The notes under the pieces were generated by a model, which was not told the DNA's origin, did no database searches, and worked only from the letters and a program-made list of their open reading frames with translations. Below, in pieces: positions 11,543 through 22,024 of a DNA stretch of 64,000 nucleotides (positions are counted from its first letter, which is position 1; each line of letters begins with the position of its first letter). The DNA lies in NCBI GenBank assembly GCA_963971225.1, contig OZ020268.1, forward strand, positions 110,638,830-110,702,829. The letters are read 5' to 3'. Source of the DNA: Melieria omissa. Lineage: Eukaryota > Arthropoda > Insecta > Diptera > Ulidiidae. The translations under genes and the position numbers were made by a program.

Positions 11543-12242
11543 ACGAAATTTACAAAACCAAAAAGTTGCGCACAAATTTCAGCTAACGGCCATCAATGAT
11601 AACCATAAACAGTAAAAAAAGAGTAATTCAAAAGAAGTATAGCAACAATTACTGGGAAACGCCGGCTCCCAGCCAGCGGTGATCTGCATTAACCGCACGA
11701 AACTCGCCTCAACTCAAGTTTCGCTTTTGGCACGCACAAGTGCTTTCGGCGTGTCGCCACTTGACATGCTCAGCTGGAGCTTAAGCAAAAGTTTTGCCCC
11801 AGGCCGAACATTACAAATGCTGACGCTGCGCAAAGTCCATAGACAAATTATGTAGTTTGTTAGGCGCCGGCACTCATCCTCAGTGCGAGCGAGATCACTG
11901 TTGCAATGTCAAGTTGGCCACTTGTAGCAATGTCAAGTGCTGGTGGTGCAGATGCAAGAAGGCCGTCTTCATACGCTTCCACATGCATACACACACACAC
12001 ACAAACTCTCCATTTGTGTTTGGTTTGAGGTGTAAATTTCGTTGCCGTTTTGGTTTTAGGATTTCGCTCTTTCGCTCGAAAATCCCGAAACATGCGGGAA
12101 GTGCGTAAATTACGGCGAAAAAACGAATGCATTTGAGATATTGCCAGATGAGTTTGAGCTGTGATTAATTGTTTGAGAAATTAACTGCGGAGTTGCTATG
12201 CAATTGTTATCACTGCATGTAATGTGATATATGAGATCAGAG
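11543..12242. other. upstream region of copy 1, non-coding
   Basis: No frame or repeat is recognised apart from a short CA run at 11988-12003. Probably the regulatory 5' flank of the gene at 10585-11437. Confidence 0.4.
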
Positions 12243-12244
12243 TA

Positions 12245-12986
12245 TCAGGTGTACAACTTTGCTTCCGCCGTTTTTTTCCAAAATTAAAAGCTTTATTGCG
12301 AAAAAGTGCTTACAGATGTATTATTCAAAGTATTGTCCGTCGCTAGCGACAACTTTCTCCCATCTTTCCGGCAATTTTCGGATCCCGGCTCGAAAAAAGG
12401 AGTCCTCTTTTGACGCTATCCATGAAGCAATCCATTTTTCCAATTCTTCGAAGGATTGAAAATGTTGATCTGCCAGGCCGTGTGCCATCGAACGGAATAG
12501 GTGGAAGTCAGAAGGGGCGACATCTGGGGAATACGGCGGGTGGGGCAAGACTTCCCATTTCAGCGTTTCCAGGTACTTTTTGACCACTTTTGCGACGTGA
12601 GGCCGAGCATTGTCCACCACCATGTTTGTCTTCGACATCGAAATCACCATTTTTAAAACGTTGAAACCACTCCCGCCACGTTCTTTCACTCAGAGCAGCA
12701 TCACCGTAAGTTTCTGAGAGCATTCGATGCGCTTCAGCTGCATTTTTTTTTCGAATTGTAACAGAAAAGTAAAACTTCCCGCAAATGGCGAGAATTGGGC
12801 ACATAAACGGACATTTTCGAGCGTGAATAATACGAAAACAAGAACAACTGTCACTGAAACGGCGATGACAATTCGTTAGGCACTGTCCACACTCACTTTA
12901 AAGGCATTACCATCTATGTATTTCAACCAGCCTCAGCCGGTACAGCCACCTATCGGAAAACGGCGGAAGCAAAGTTGTACACCTGA
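12245..12986 (-). mobile_element. mariner, internally deleted copy
   Basis: The 30-bp inverted repeats (TCAGGTGTACAACTTTGCTT and 10 more bases) and flanking TA (12243-12244, 12987-12988) are the same as in the copy at 17127-18412. The transposase N-terminus (KNAAEAHRMLSETYGD to DVEDKHGGG) is joined directly to the C-terminal third (NARPHVAKVVKKYLETLKWE to the end). About 545 bp, equivalent to roughly 17498-18042 of the full copy, are missing at a 1-2 base microhomology. The first catalytic aspartate is lost. The A-run before the AAEAH motif has 9 bases here (12743-12751). Non-autonomous. Confidence 0.93.
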
Positions 12987-12988
12987 TA

Positions 12989-14505
12989 ACATTACACTGG
13001 AAAACTTGGTGAGGAAAAGTGCAAAGAAATTCTAAGGCAGATGAGTTAATGTGGCCACACTGTCTTCAACTTAAAAAACTTTAAAATTTTGTTGCTTTGT
13101 GTGTATTCAATCAGCTTTGCATTCAAATTTTGAAACGCTCAACATTCAATTCAATTCAATTCAATTCATTAAAGCAATCATTCTCGTTAATCTGCTGAAT
13201 AATGACCCTAATTAGCTGTGAGCATGTGCGACTAATGCAAAACTAAATGAATTACTATATCATGGACGCAGGGTCACATAAGGCTAAACCGAATGCGAAA
13301 CAATATCACCGCAAATACTTGCAATGCAGTTCGCCATTCCGGCAGCTGTCAGCACACACATAAATATAAGTTTGGCGTGTGCGCGCCGCTTACGCCTCAT
13401 GTCATACGCCTTTGTGCATTTTTAAGCATTCGGCGTTGGTGTAATTTTAGGGGCTTGTTATTGTCAGCGGCCTGGTTACGCGAGGGTTTACATGACCATA
13501 AATCGGGTATTGGCGCTGTGTGGGCGTTTGTGTTGGCGTTGGACGCAATTAGTCAAATGTTGACAGCGCATTGGGAGGACTTTTGGCCTTTGGCCTTAAA
13601 CTAATTAAAATTCGCTGGCTTGTCACAGTGTTAATGCCGGCACGCACAAACAGTGCAACAATATTAACCAATGTCAGCAGCGACAAATGACACAGTGGCA
13701 AATAGAAACGTGGGAATGCATACAAATTGCAGTGCTGCTAGTAATCATGAGAAAATATGGTTTGATGTTGTTGATGCTGAAGCTTTTATGTCATTGTTGC
13801 CATTGTTTGTTTTTCACCCTTTCGGGACAGCGTTTGATCTGGCTACGCAAAAAATAAAAAATTTCGCCATTACTTTTTTTAGACATGAATAAGCTGTTTT
13901 AAAAACCTGTTTGAAAACCATATGTCCTTTCCACAAAATCCTGTGAGAAGTTGCTAATGAGCAACAAGTTTTCATAGTGGTAATTAACCCAGGGCTTCTA
14001 AACCAATAAACCTATTAACATGATTTTTTAATGTTGTTGCAATTACAACATCTCACGGCTTCTTTTTTGATACTACTAATTTTTATGCGTTCTAAAATGT
14101 CGTCGTAAGAGGACTTCAAAGTCAGAAAATTTGGAATTTCGATCTCTTTTGATGGCGAAAATAATACAGAGTTTTCGTTAGACATGTAAGGAGGTATAAA
14201 TATATCAAAAGAAGACACATTATGCAATACAACAATTGTGGCGAAATTGACATTTGCATCGAAATAATAACAAAAATGTGCTTAGGCCAATTACAACACC
14301 TTTTTTAACTTGTGTCAGCAATTTATTTAAAAAACCAAGGCTTTCATCACTTTTGTCACCACCACTTCTTCTGATGACCAGTGCCGATCAACATTTCCTC
14401 AATTCATCAATCAATTCCAATTTCATAATATGCAGTAATTGTGTTTCCATGTCTTGTATGGACCGTTATTATTAACCCTGCATAGCCAAGCACATTTAAT
14501 AAAAG
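12989..14505. other. non-coding, (AATTC)n short repeat
   Basis: A short (AATTC)n array lies at about 13144-13168. The rest shows no recognised gene. The frames at 13293-13604, 14015-14227 and 14254-14475 have no known motif. Confidence 0.45.
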
Positions 14506-14509
14506 TTAA

Positions 14510-14938
14510 CCCTTCGCTGAATGGCATTGCATATATGAATGGTAACTTTTCATACATTTGGAAACTATTCTATTCACCATTTTACAATCCTTCAGCTTTG
14601 TCTTTAAAACATTTGATTTTTAACGGAATTTCGCGAATCGAAAAAAACAACAAGTGAAATAATTTTGGTTATCGATGGAGATGGTAATATGTGACGGTCG
14701 CCGTCGCTCAGCGTTGAATTACCAGTATACAGTGACGTCTGACCTCTGTTCGACTCTTCGTAGTAGATAAAACCGACTCTCATTTCGGCGGTAGCGTTCT
14801 CTCCAGGTTACGGAAAATGTCTGCAAAACTTCTTTCATAGATACAGGAATTCAACAATTTTTACCATCAGAACTTAACAAGCAAAAAGAATTATATGAAA
14901 CAAAAATATTTTTTCTTCACTGAAATTAAAGCGAAGGG
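14510..14938. mobile_element. TTAA-flanked piggyBac-like MITE, copy A
   Basis: TTAA at 14506-14509 and 14939-14942 flanks ends that both begin CCCTTCGCT (9 bp inverted). The 429-bp interior is non-coding and A/T-rich. It is one of six similarly ended insertions in this window. Confidence 0.7.
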
Positions 14939-15118
14939 TTAAAACCGGTTTTAAAATTGAAATTTATACAACTGAAAAACTAAAAGAGATTTTGAAAAAA
15001 TTTAAACGCCATTTGGAAGAATAAAATATATACTTAAATTTTACGAACTTAATTTATTTCTCAAATTCGCCATTTAACAACAAATGACCCCTATTTAAAA
15101 ATTCGACTAAATTTTAGA

Positions 15119-16269
15119 TCACAGCTTATTTGATACAGTTCTATTCAGTCGTAAAATTTTTACAAACTAGTGATTTATTTGATATTTGTAAAATTTAGTG
15201 TGGTAGCCTTTCGCCTTTTAAACAGCCTGGACTCTGATTAACATGGAATCGACAAGCTTTTGTGTAATTTTCTGCCATTCCTCCTGTAATGCATTTTGCT
15301 TGTTTGATATTTTCTGTTTGCGAATATTGTTGGCCCACAAATTTTCGATGGCGTTCAGGTCGGGTGATTGTGCTGGTGCTGCTACTACGTGGGGGCAGTT
15401 CCAAACGAGCCAGGTTTTCCCAATATCCGACGTATGCTTTGGGTCGTATGCGTTGTCTCGGTAAAACCGAAAGTATTCGCGTATACTAAGTTTCTCGGCA
15501 CTTTGAAGCAAATTGGTTTTTAGTATACTGAGATACTTGTTTTTGTCCATTATTCCCTCAATGAACTCCAACTGGCCCACGCCGGTTGTGGACATACAGG
15601 CCCAAACCATCACACTACCGCCACCATGCTTAGCAGTAGCTTTCAGGTTTTCTTTGTTAAGTTGGGCCCAAAAACATTGAACTTGGACTCGTCCGCAAAA
15701 ATTACGGTGTCTTGTCCATATGTTGTTTCGCAAAGTCGGCTTTTTTATTTTTCCTGCTTGCCAGCTACTCGGCCATTGAAATCAGGCTCGCGAAGCACAC
15801 GGCGGATGGTTTCAGCACTGCATGACTTCCCCAATTTATCCTGAACTTCAATAGCTAGCTTTGGGTCCGATAGCTTCGGGTTGACCTTTATTTTACGGAC
15901 AATATAACGCTCGTCAGATTCATTGCATATTATGTTTGGTGGAGTTCTACCCTTATCTCAAACCCGATTTTCATGTACAAAGCGCTCAATGATATGCTGC
16001 ACTGTAGATGGACTCATATTAACAAGTTGAGCAGTTTTCCGCACTGATTGCCCGTTCTTGTAATGGTGTGGGACCAGTTCACGCTGTCCAATTGTTGTGC
16101 GCCGACCCATTTTTTATTTTAAACCGCTTATTAACACTTGAGGTTGCGAAATTGGACTAAAAATTTCAGAAAACTAATTAGAAGTATTATTGAAATGACA
16201 GAAAAATAAAAGTCGGCGTGAAGATCGGCTTGTAAGTGCAAACAAGTGTCTGTATCAAATAAGCTGTGA
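15119..16269 (-). mobile_element. degraded Tc1-like transposon
   Basis: A perfect 20-bp inverted repeat TCACAGCTTATTTGATACAG (15119-15138 and 16250-16269) encloses a degraded transposase on the minus strand. No intact TA duplication was seen directly outside these ends, so the true tips may be a few bases off or mutated. Confidence 0.85.
15167..16110 (-). pseudogene. Tc1-like transposase, several frameshifts and stops
   Basis: The ATG at 16110 begins an N-terminal helix-turn-helix part (GQRELVPHHYKNGQSVRKTA, then MSPSTVQHIIERF) that hits a stop near 15960. The longest open piece (15218-15733) has KHGGGSVMVWACMS, DNAYDPKHTS and PAQSPDLNAIENLW. These are the second aspartate and the glutamate of the Tc1 DDE triad; one residue is inserted in the usual DNDPKH motif. 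A TAA at about 15218 cuts off a KAKGYHTKF-like C-terminus. About 314 codons remain, against about 340 in intact Tc1 proteins. Dead. Confidence 0.88.
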
Positions 16270-16431
16270 GCGGAATTTTCCTTGCGATATTCGCTCTTTG
16301 CGAAGCGAGGAGGACTCTTTTTGCAAATTAAATTGTTTGGTAAAAGTTCGTTGAAAAACCGTCTACAATCCTGAATTAAAATTTTTTTGATGAACTTCTT
16401 AATTATGAAGTTACTGCAATAAACAATTTAA

Positions 16432-16954
16432 CCCTTTCGGTTATTCTATGCCATATGGCATAGTCTCTTTTCAGTGCCTGTTTTAGGTCAAAAACGTGTG
16501 GATACTATATTTTTAAATTTTTGTATTTTTCTCTGAAGGTTTTTATATCAAATAATGAAAAAAATATTTTGATTAGTGTACCAAGTAAATTGTAAGGGTT
16601 CCGAAAGTGCGCAGTCCTATCGAGCTGCGTATTTTACAAAAAGAGGTCACATCGTACTTTTATTTATTCTATTACAAAAATCAATTTATTTTATAGGTTT
16701 ATGTAAGTAATCTAGTAGGTATTTATTGCTTTAATAAGTGTAAAAAAAGTTTGATCCCAAATATATGTAGTTCACTAAGGCTGTACGATTTTTTTTATTT
16801 TTTACTATGCCATATTTCATGATGCCCAAAAACCACTTTTTCGAACAATATTTTAAAAAATGACTTTTGATTATTCATTATGTAGGCATAAACAGTAATA
16901 AAATGGAAAAGAATGACTTTTAAAGTTAAAAACAAAAAAGAAGTACCGAAAGGG
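16432..16954. mobile_element. TTAA-flanked piggyBac-like MITE, copy B
   Basis: TTAA at 16428-16431 and 16955-16958 flanks ends that both begin CCCTTTCGGT. A palindrome ATGCCATATGGCAT lies about 20 bases inside the left end. The 523-bp interior is AT-rich and non-coding. Confidence 0.8.
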
Positions 16955-16962
16955 TTAAAATA

Positions 16963-16990
16963 GGTACTGTTTCAAATAAGGTGTGAGCCA
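16963..16990. repeat. stray Tc1-like terminal repeat
   Basis: GTACTGTTTCAAATAAGGTG resembles the right end of the Tc1 element (GTGTCTGTATCAAATAAGCTGTG at 16247-16269) in the same orientation. It lies just right of MITE copy B, so it may be a second, related element end. Confidence 0.4.
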
Positions 16991-17126
16991 CTGTAATTTT
17001 ATAATTGATTTCAAGAAGCTGGAAAATACGTTTAAGTGAATGAAAATTAAAAGAATATCATATTTCAAATTAGACTTTAGAAAACAAAAAGTTTTGTGTG
17101 TGGCTTTTGATTTATTTTGCTAAATA

Positions 17127-18412
17127 TCAGGTGTACAACTTTGCTTCCGCCGTTTTTTTTCCAAAATTAAAAGCTTTATTGCGAAAAAGTGCTTACAGAT
17201 GTATTATTCAAAGTATTGTCCGTCGCTAGCGACAACTTTCTCCCATCTTTCCGGCGATTTTCGGATCCCGGCTCGAAAAAAGGAGTCCTCTTTTGACGCT
17301 ATCCATGAAGCAATCCATTTTTCCAATTCTTCGAAGCATTGAAAATGTTGATCTGCCAGGCCGTGTGCCATCGAACGGAATAGGTGGAAGTCAGAAGGGG
17401 CGACATCTGGGGAATACGGCGGGTGGGGCAAGACTTCCCATTTCAGCGTTTCCAGGTACTTTTTGACCACTTTTGCGACGTGAGGCCGAGCATTGTCGTG
17501 TTGGAGGATGACTTTGTCATGTCGCTCTTGATATTGTGGCCGCTGTTCTTTTAGCGCGCGACTAAGGCGCATCAGTTGCGTTCGGTAGCGATCTCCTGTG
17601 ATGGTTTCACCCGGTTTTAAGAGCTCGTAGTAAATCACACCGAGCTGATCCCACCAAATACAAATCATAACCTTGGCGCCGTGAATATTCGGTTTTGCCT
17701 TCGACGAAGAAGCATGCCCGGGCTTTCCCCATGATTTTCTGCGTTTAGGATTATCGTATCGAACCCACTTTTCATCACCGGTTACGATTCGATGTAAAAA
17801 CCCCTTACGATTTTGTCTTTGAAGCAGTTGCTCACATACAAATAGACGGCGCTCGATGTCCCTCGGTTTCAACTCGTACGGCACCCAGTTTCCTTCTTTC
17901 TGAATCATGCCCAGGGCCTTGAGACGTTTTGAAATCGCTTGCTGACTCACTCCCAACGATTCGGCAAGCTCTTCTTGGGTTTGGCACGAATCTTCATCAA
18001 GCAATGCTTCTAGTTGTTCATCTTTGAAGGTTTTTTCTCTTCCACCACCATGTTTGTCTTCGACATCGAAATCACCATTTTTAAAACGTTGAAACCACTC
18101 CCGACACGTTCTTTCACTCAGAGCAGCACCACCGTAAGTTTCTGATAGCATTCGATGCGCTTCAGCTGCATTTTTTTCGAATTGTAACAGAAAAGTAAAA
18201 CTTCCCGCAAATGGCGAGAATTGGGCACATAAACGGACATTTTCGAGCGTGAATAATACGAAAACAAGAACAACTGTCACTGAAACGGCGATGACAATTC
18301 GTTAGGCACTGTCCACACTCACTTTAAAGGCATTACCATCTATGTATTTCAACCAGCCTCAGTCGGTACAGCCACCTATCGGAAAACGGCGGAAGCAAAG
18401 TTGTACACCTGA
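17127..18412 (-). mobile_element. full-length mariner transposon
   Basis: The element is 1286 bp, the usual mariner size. It has perfect 30-bp inverted repeats (begin TCAGGTGTACAACTTTGCTT) and TA at 17125-17126 and 18413-18414. The two mariner copies in this window differ at few positions outside the deletion, so the family moved fairly recently. Confidence 0.96.
17204..18240 (-). pseudogene. mariner transposase with one-base frameshift near the N-terminus
   Basis: The D,D34D catalytic triad is intact: TGDEKW, HDNARPH and, 34 residues later, SPDVAPSDFH. WVPYEL and a helix-turn-helix (about 85-125) are also present. The start expected for mariner is the ATG at 18240-18238 (MSVYVPNSRHLRE...LLFC). 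That frame joins the main frame only if the A-run at 18171-18177 had 8 bases; it has 7. From 18240 to the stop is 1037 bases, one short of the 1038 expected for a 345-residue protein. An upstream ATG at 18280 happens to reach the main frame, giving a 358-residue product with a foreign N-terminus. Whether that protein works is unknown, and a sequencing error in the run is possible. Confidence 0.88.
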
Positions 18413-18414
18413 TA

Positions 18415-19115
18415 GTTCTAGAAAATGGAAACAATGGTAGTCGAAAAGACGAACATTGGCTGAGCAGGTCTCGTAACAGCAACAACTCAATCATTAAAAA
18501 TGTCCAATTTTGACGGGAGTTAAAAGCTTGTTGAACCTCCAGAAACAACGAAGTTGATATTAAAACAGACACACAACATTTTTCCAGTTAAAGAAGTTAG
18601 TGATGGGAAAGAAATGTTTGAAGTAGTTGGAGATGGAAATGTGTACTATAAATCGATTTATGGAAGAAAGCCGATTTTGGAAAATTTTGAGTTGAGACTG
18701 TTTTGTATTAAGTGTGCAATATACATACGTACATGTACACATGTACATGTCTACGTGCCTCGAATAAAGCAGAAAAATTTTGGACATGTTTGGTTCGGTT
18801 AACTTCTCATATGCTGATAAATGCCGCAGTAGTGAATAATCCTTTCTGTGCCGAGTAAACCGAAGCTCGAATATTAGCCAGCAATTTCGATAATCTGCCA
18901 AGCATGGCCATTTATGTATGCAACTAACATAAGTCTGCCTCAGACAGAGGCATTTAGCATTAGAACACTCGTGCACGGTGCACAACAACCCACATTCGCA
19001 CGCAGATTTATGGTTTCTTGTTGTAAACTTACGCGCAACACCCAATTACAGCGGCATTGTTTGGCTGTGTGCGCGAGCGTGCCATATTTACATATATATA
19101 TATATATGCATATAT
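18415..19115. other. non-coding with TA microsatellite
   Basis: No gene recognised. A TA/CATA run at about 19088-19120 forms the target region of the hAT-type MITE that follows. Confidence 0.45.
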
Positions 19116-19123
19116 GTATGTAT

Positions 19124-19792
19124 TAGAGTCCTGCACGAGTATGCATTTTTGCTATTCGAAAACATTCAAATGCTTTTGAATAGAATACTTCACTTCATCT
19201 CTGCGGACCGGTCCGAATGAATACGAGTACATTTCTCTTCGAGTACGAGTAAGCTCCGAATAGAAACGAAGACGTACACTATTTATTCATATTCGCTCGA
19301 AGCGGGAAAACGAGCACAAAAGCATTCGAATAATAGTACACACTGCTTCGAATATATTCGAATATACTCGTTTTATTATTCCTAAGATTATTTAGACATA
19401 TTTATGTTATATATAAATATTTATTAATTTGTTATGCTACTTTCTTCAATAAATTCCATTTTGCGTATTAACCAATAAGCCACTTCAATCGCAGCACAAG
19501 TATACACATGGAAAAGTGACATACTGCGCATAAAAATATTCGGTGAAAATGTTGATATTCGAATACTTCGCAAAGTTCTCGAATACCGAATACGAGCACT
19601 GCAGTATTCGCTTCTCACCGAATACGAGCACTGCAGTGTTCGCTTTCACCGAATACGAATAGAAACGAGAAGCGACGCTCGCTGGTTCTCGTTTCTATTC
19701 GTTTCGTTGTACGCATTCTTCGAATACCAAGTACCCGTACAGTATGTACAGTAGTGTAGCTGCCAAAATGAATATATTCATGCAGGACTTTA
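19124..19792. mobile_element. hAT-type MITE with 8-bp target duplication
   Basis: The direct repeat GTATGTAT at 19116-19123 and 19793-19800 flanks ends TAGAGTCCTGCA and TGCAGGACTTTA (12-bp inverted repeat, one mismatch). An 8-bp duplication is the hAT hallmark. The interior is dense in GAATAC/GTATTC motifs and has a 31-32 bp tandem unit starting at 19585, 19617 and 19648. No transposase. Confidence 0.85.
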
Positions 19793-19800
19793 GTATGTAT

Positions 19801-20252
19801 CCTTACACACATGTTTAGATTGTTTATGTGCTCGATAATAATGCCGCAAGGGCACTAGCAACAAATGCGGCTGGGAGTATTGTCGATGAGTGGGCGGCAG
19901 GTGGAAGCGGGAAAACGCTTTGCCTGTTACTTTTGATTGGTATAATTTTGCTGATGTTGTTGCACACACGCGTGCGCGAATGTAACCCATAGAAGAGCTT
20001 ACAAGTTTGTATGTTTATGTTTGTATATTTAAAATGCATATTAAATCATGTGCATAGAAGCTAATGAAATGAAATGGAATAAACAGAAAATAACACTTTC
20101 GACCGAGCATTTCTACCGTTTCAGAGCTACGGCCAGTCGATATGATTTAGTCAAATTGGCATATATATTTATATTCATCCATACAATTAAGCCAAATAAA
20201 ATTCTCAATTAAAGCATAGCTCCTGAAGTATTTACATATATCTTTATACATA
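19801..20252. other. non-coding
   Basis: No gene or repeat recognised between the hAT-type MITE and the Tc1 element. Confidence 0.4.
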
Positions 20253-21488
20253 CAGTGTGTTCAACAATAAACGTTATTCGTTTATTCGGTTAACTTTTAA
20301 GTAAACATTTACCGGTTCTGTTTTTACATAAGCGCACATTTTTGCGGTTGTCGACGCATAAATTGTAATCAATTCTCTTTGTACTTTCCGCTGTGACACG
20401 TGTTACCAAAATGAGTGCACTATTTAAGCAATGTTTCGAAGCGAGCTTTTTGACGAACTTTCCTAAGGGGCTTAAATGGTCAGTTAAAAAACTGCAAAAT
20501 ATCTTAAAACCACTTCCACGTTTGTTAAGAGGTGGTGTGAACGCTATGCAGAAACAGGAAACGTTGACGACGAACCAGGAAGAGGCCGAAACCCCACTAC
20601 TTCCAAGCGGCAGGATAAAGTCATCGTTGGGCTTTTTGAAAGAAACCCAACGGTCAGTCTGAGAGAAGCCAACAAAATATTATCGGAGAAGGGCCTGGAT
20701 ACATCCTTAAATACGATTCGCGACAGGTTTCAGCAATCAGGCATAAAACGAAGCGGTACTTTGTCGAAACCGTTGCTTTCAAAAAAGCATATTGAAAAAC
20801 GCCTTCAATCGGCTTACACAAATGTCGATCGTGATTGAACCAAAGTAATATTTACAGATGAATCAACTTTTGTGTTATTTAATCCAATTAGACATGTTTG
20901 ATTGAAGAAGGTGAAAAATTTATTCAACGAAGTGAAAAGCATCCGCAAAAGGGTCATGTGTATGGAGTGTAAGTGGGTAAGTGTTTCATCGGAAATTTAA
21001 AAGCAGTTAGAGTGCTGAAATTGTACAAGGATTGTTTATTGAAGTCTGCTGAAATATTATACTGGAAAAATTACACCGATCGGATACTACAAGAAGATAA
21101 CTACCAGAAACACAAAAGTATACTATGCACTAAGTGGAAAGTGGATCACAATATTGCAACTTTGAGTTGGCCCTCACAGTCACCAGATGCAAATGCCATA
21201 GAGAGTAATGAAAGCTAAGATATCAAAAATGAATATAAAATCATCAAAAAATTTTTATTCGATTGCTCAAAAGAACGTGGAGGTCTCTTTCCGTGGAATA
21301 TGCTAAAATTTTGGCTGCCAGTGGTCGCCAAAGATGTCACGCTATTATAGACAATGCAGGAGATTGGACCCCATATTAAACATTCTGTCGAAACTTATAA
21401 TAATATATATTTCTTAAAAATAACACATTTTTTCAAATAAATGTAATGCACACTCTATGAGAGAAGAACTTTTTTGTTGAACACACTG
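20253..21488 (+). mobile_element. second Tc1-like transposon
   Basis: The ends share CAGTGTGTTCAACAA (15 bp perfect, then near-matching) and are flanked by TA at 20251-20252 and 21489-21490. The element is 1236 bp long and holds a broken transposase. Its terminal sequence differs from the Tc1 element at 15119-16269, so it is a separate family. Confidence 0.9.
20411..21377 (+). pseudogene. broken Tc1-like transposase
   Basis: In shifting frames one can read a DNA-binding part (RWCERYAETGNVDDEPGRGR, NPTVSLREANKILSEKGLD), then VIFTDESTFVLFNPI, which carries the first catalytic aspartate. LQEDNYQKHKS follows, where DNDPKH is expected, and then WPSQSPDANAIES, where the catalytic glutamate follows SPD-N-IE. 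Several frameshifts and in-frame stops (for example at about 20837) make it nonfunctional. Confidence 0.85.
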
Positions 21489-21490
21489 TA

Positions 21491-21932
21491 TATAAAAATG
21501 AAGGTATGTTTGCTTGATTGTTTGTTACACGACTCTGAAACTTGATTGAGTTGAATAGTTCACGAAATATTTGTCTTGACTAAATCCCGGTAAGCCACAT
21601 AGTGCGAGTGTGACCCAGCAGGTGCACGTGGCACCTCCCATACAACCTAAATTTATTATATGGAATATCTTATATCTTATGTCTATAATTGGTGTGTCAT
21701 TTCATTCGTAAAATTTCATAAGAGCTAGACAAGGGGCGTGGCACTTTTCAAGCGACCCAAATGTTTTGAATAACTCTCGAACTACTGGTCACGCACCAAC
21801 GACATTTGGCAGAGACTTACGGTTTAGACGGACCCTTCGAGAGGAGGAATAGCACTGTATTGACCAAGGAACATGGCACCGCCCATACAACCCACATTTT
21901 TAGTGTGGACTAGCTTCGGAATTATAAGTCGC
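21491..21932. repeat. two imperfect GTGGCACC-CCCATACAACC repeats
   Basis: A GTGGCACCtCCCATACAACC motif occurs at about 21629-21649 and, as a variant, at about 21873-21892. Both lie in sequence that resembles interspersed fly repeats. No coding sequence seen. Confidence 0.4.
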
Positions 21933-22024
21933 GCGCAAAGCAGACGCGCCTGGAGATCCTGTAAGGGGTTGTTATGTCCAATTAAGTAAGTATGTGAGTA
22001 AGTAAATAAGTAAGTTAGTAAGTA
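21933..22024 (+). mobile_element. LINE 3' tail with (TAAG)n end
   Basis: The segment GCAAAGCAGACGCGCCTGGA followed by GGGGTTGTTATGTCC resembles the end of the LINE fragment at 3630-3690. It is followed by a degenerate (TAAG)n run at 21983-22024. A simple-repeat tail of this kind is typical for some non-LTR elements. Confidence 0.55.
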
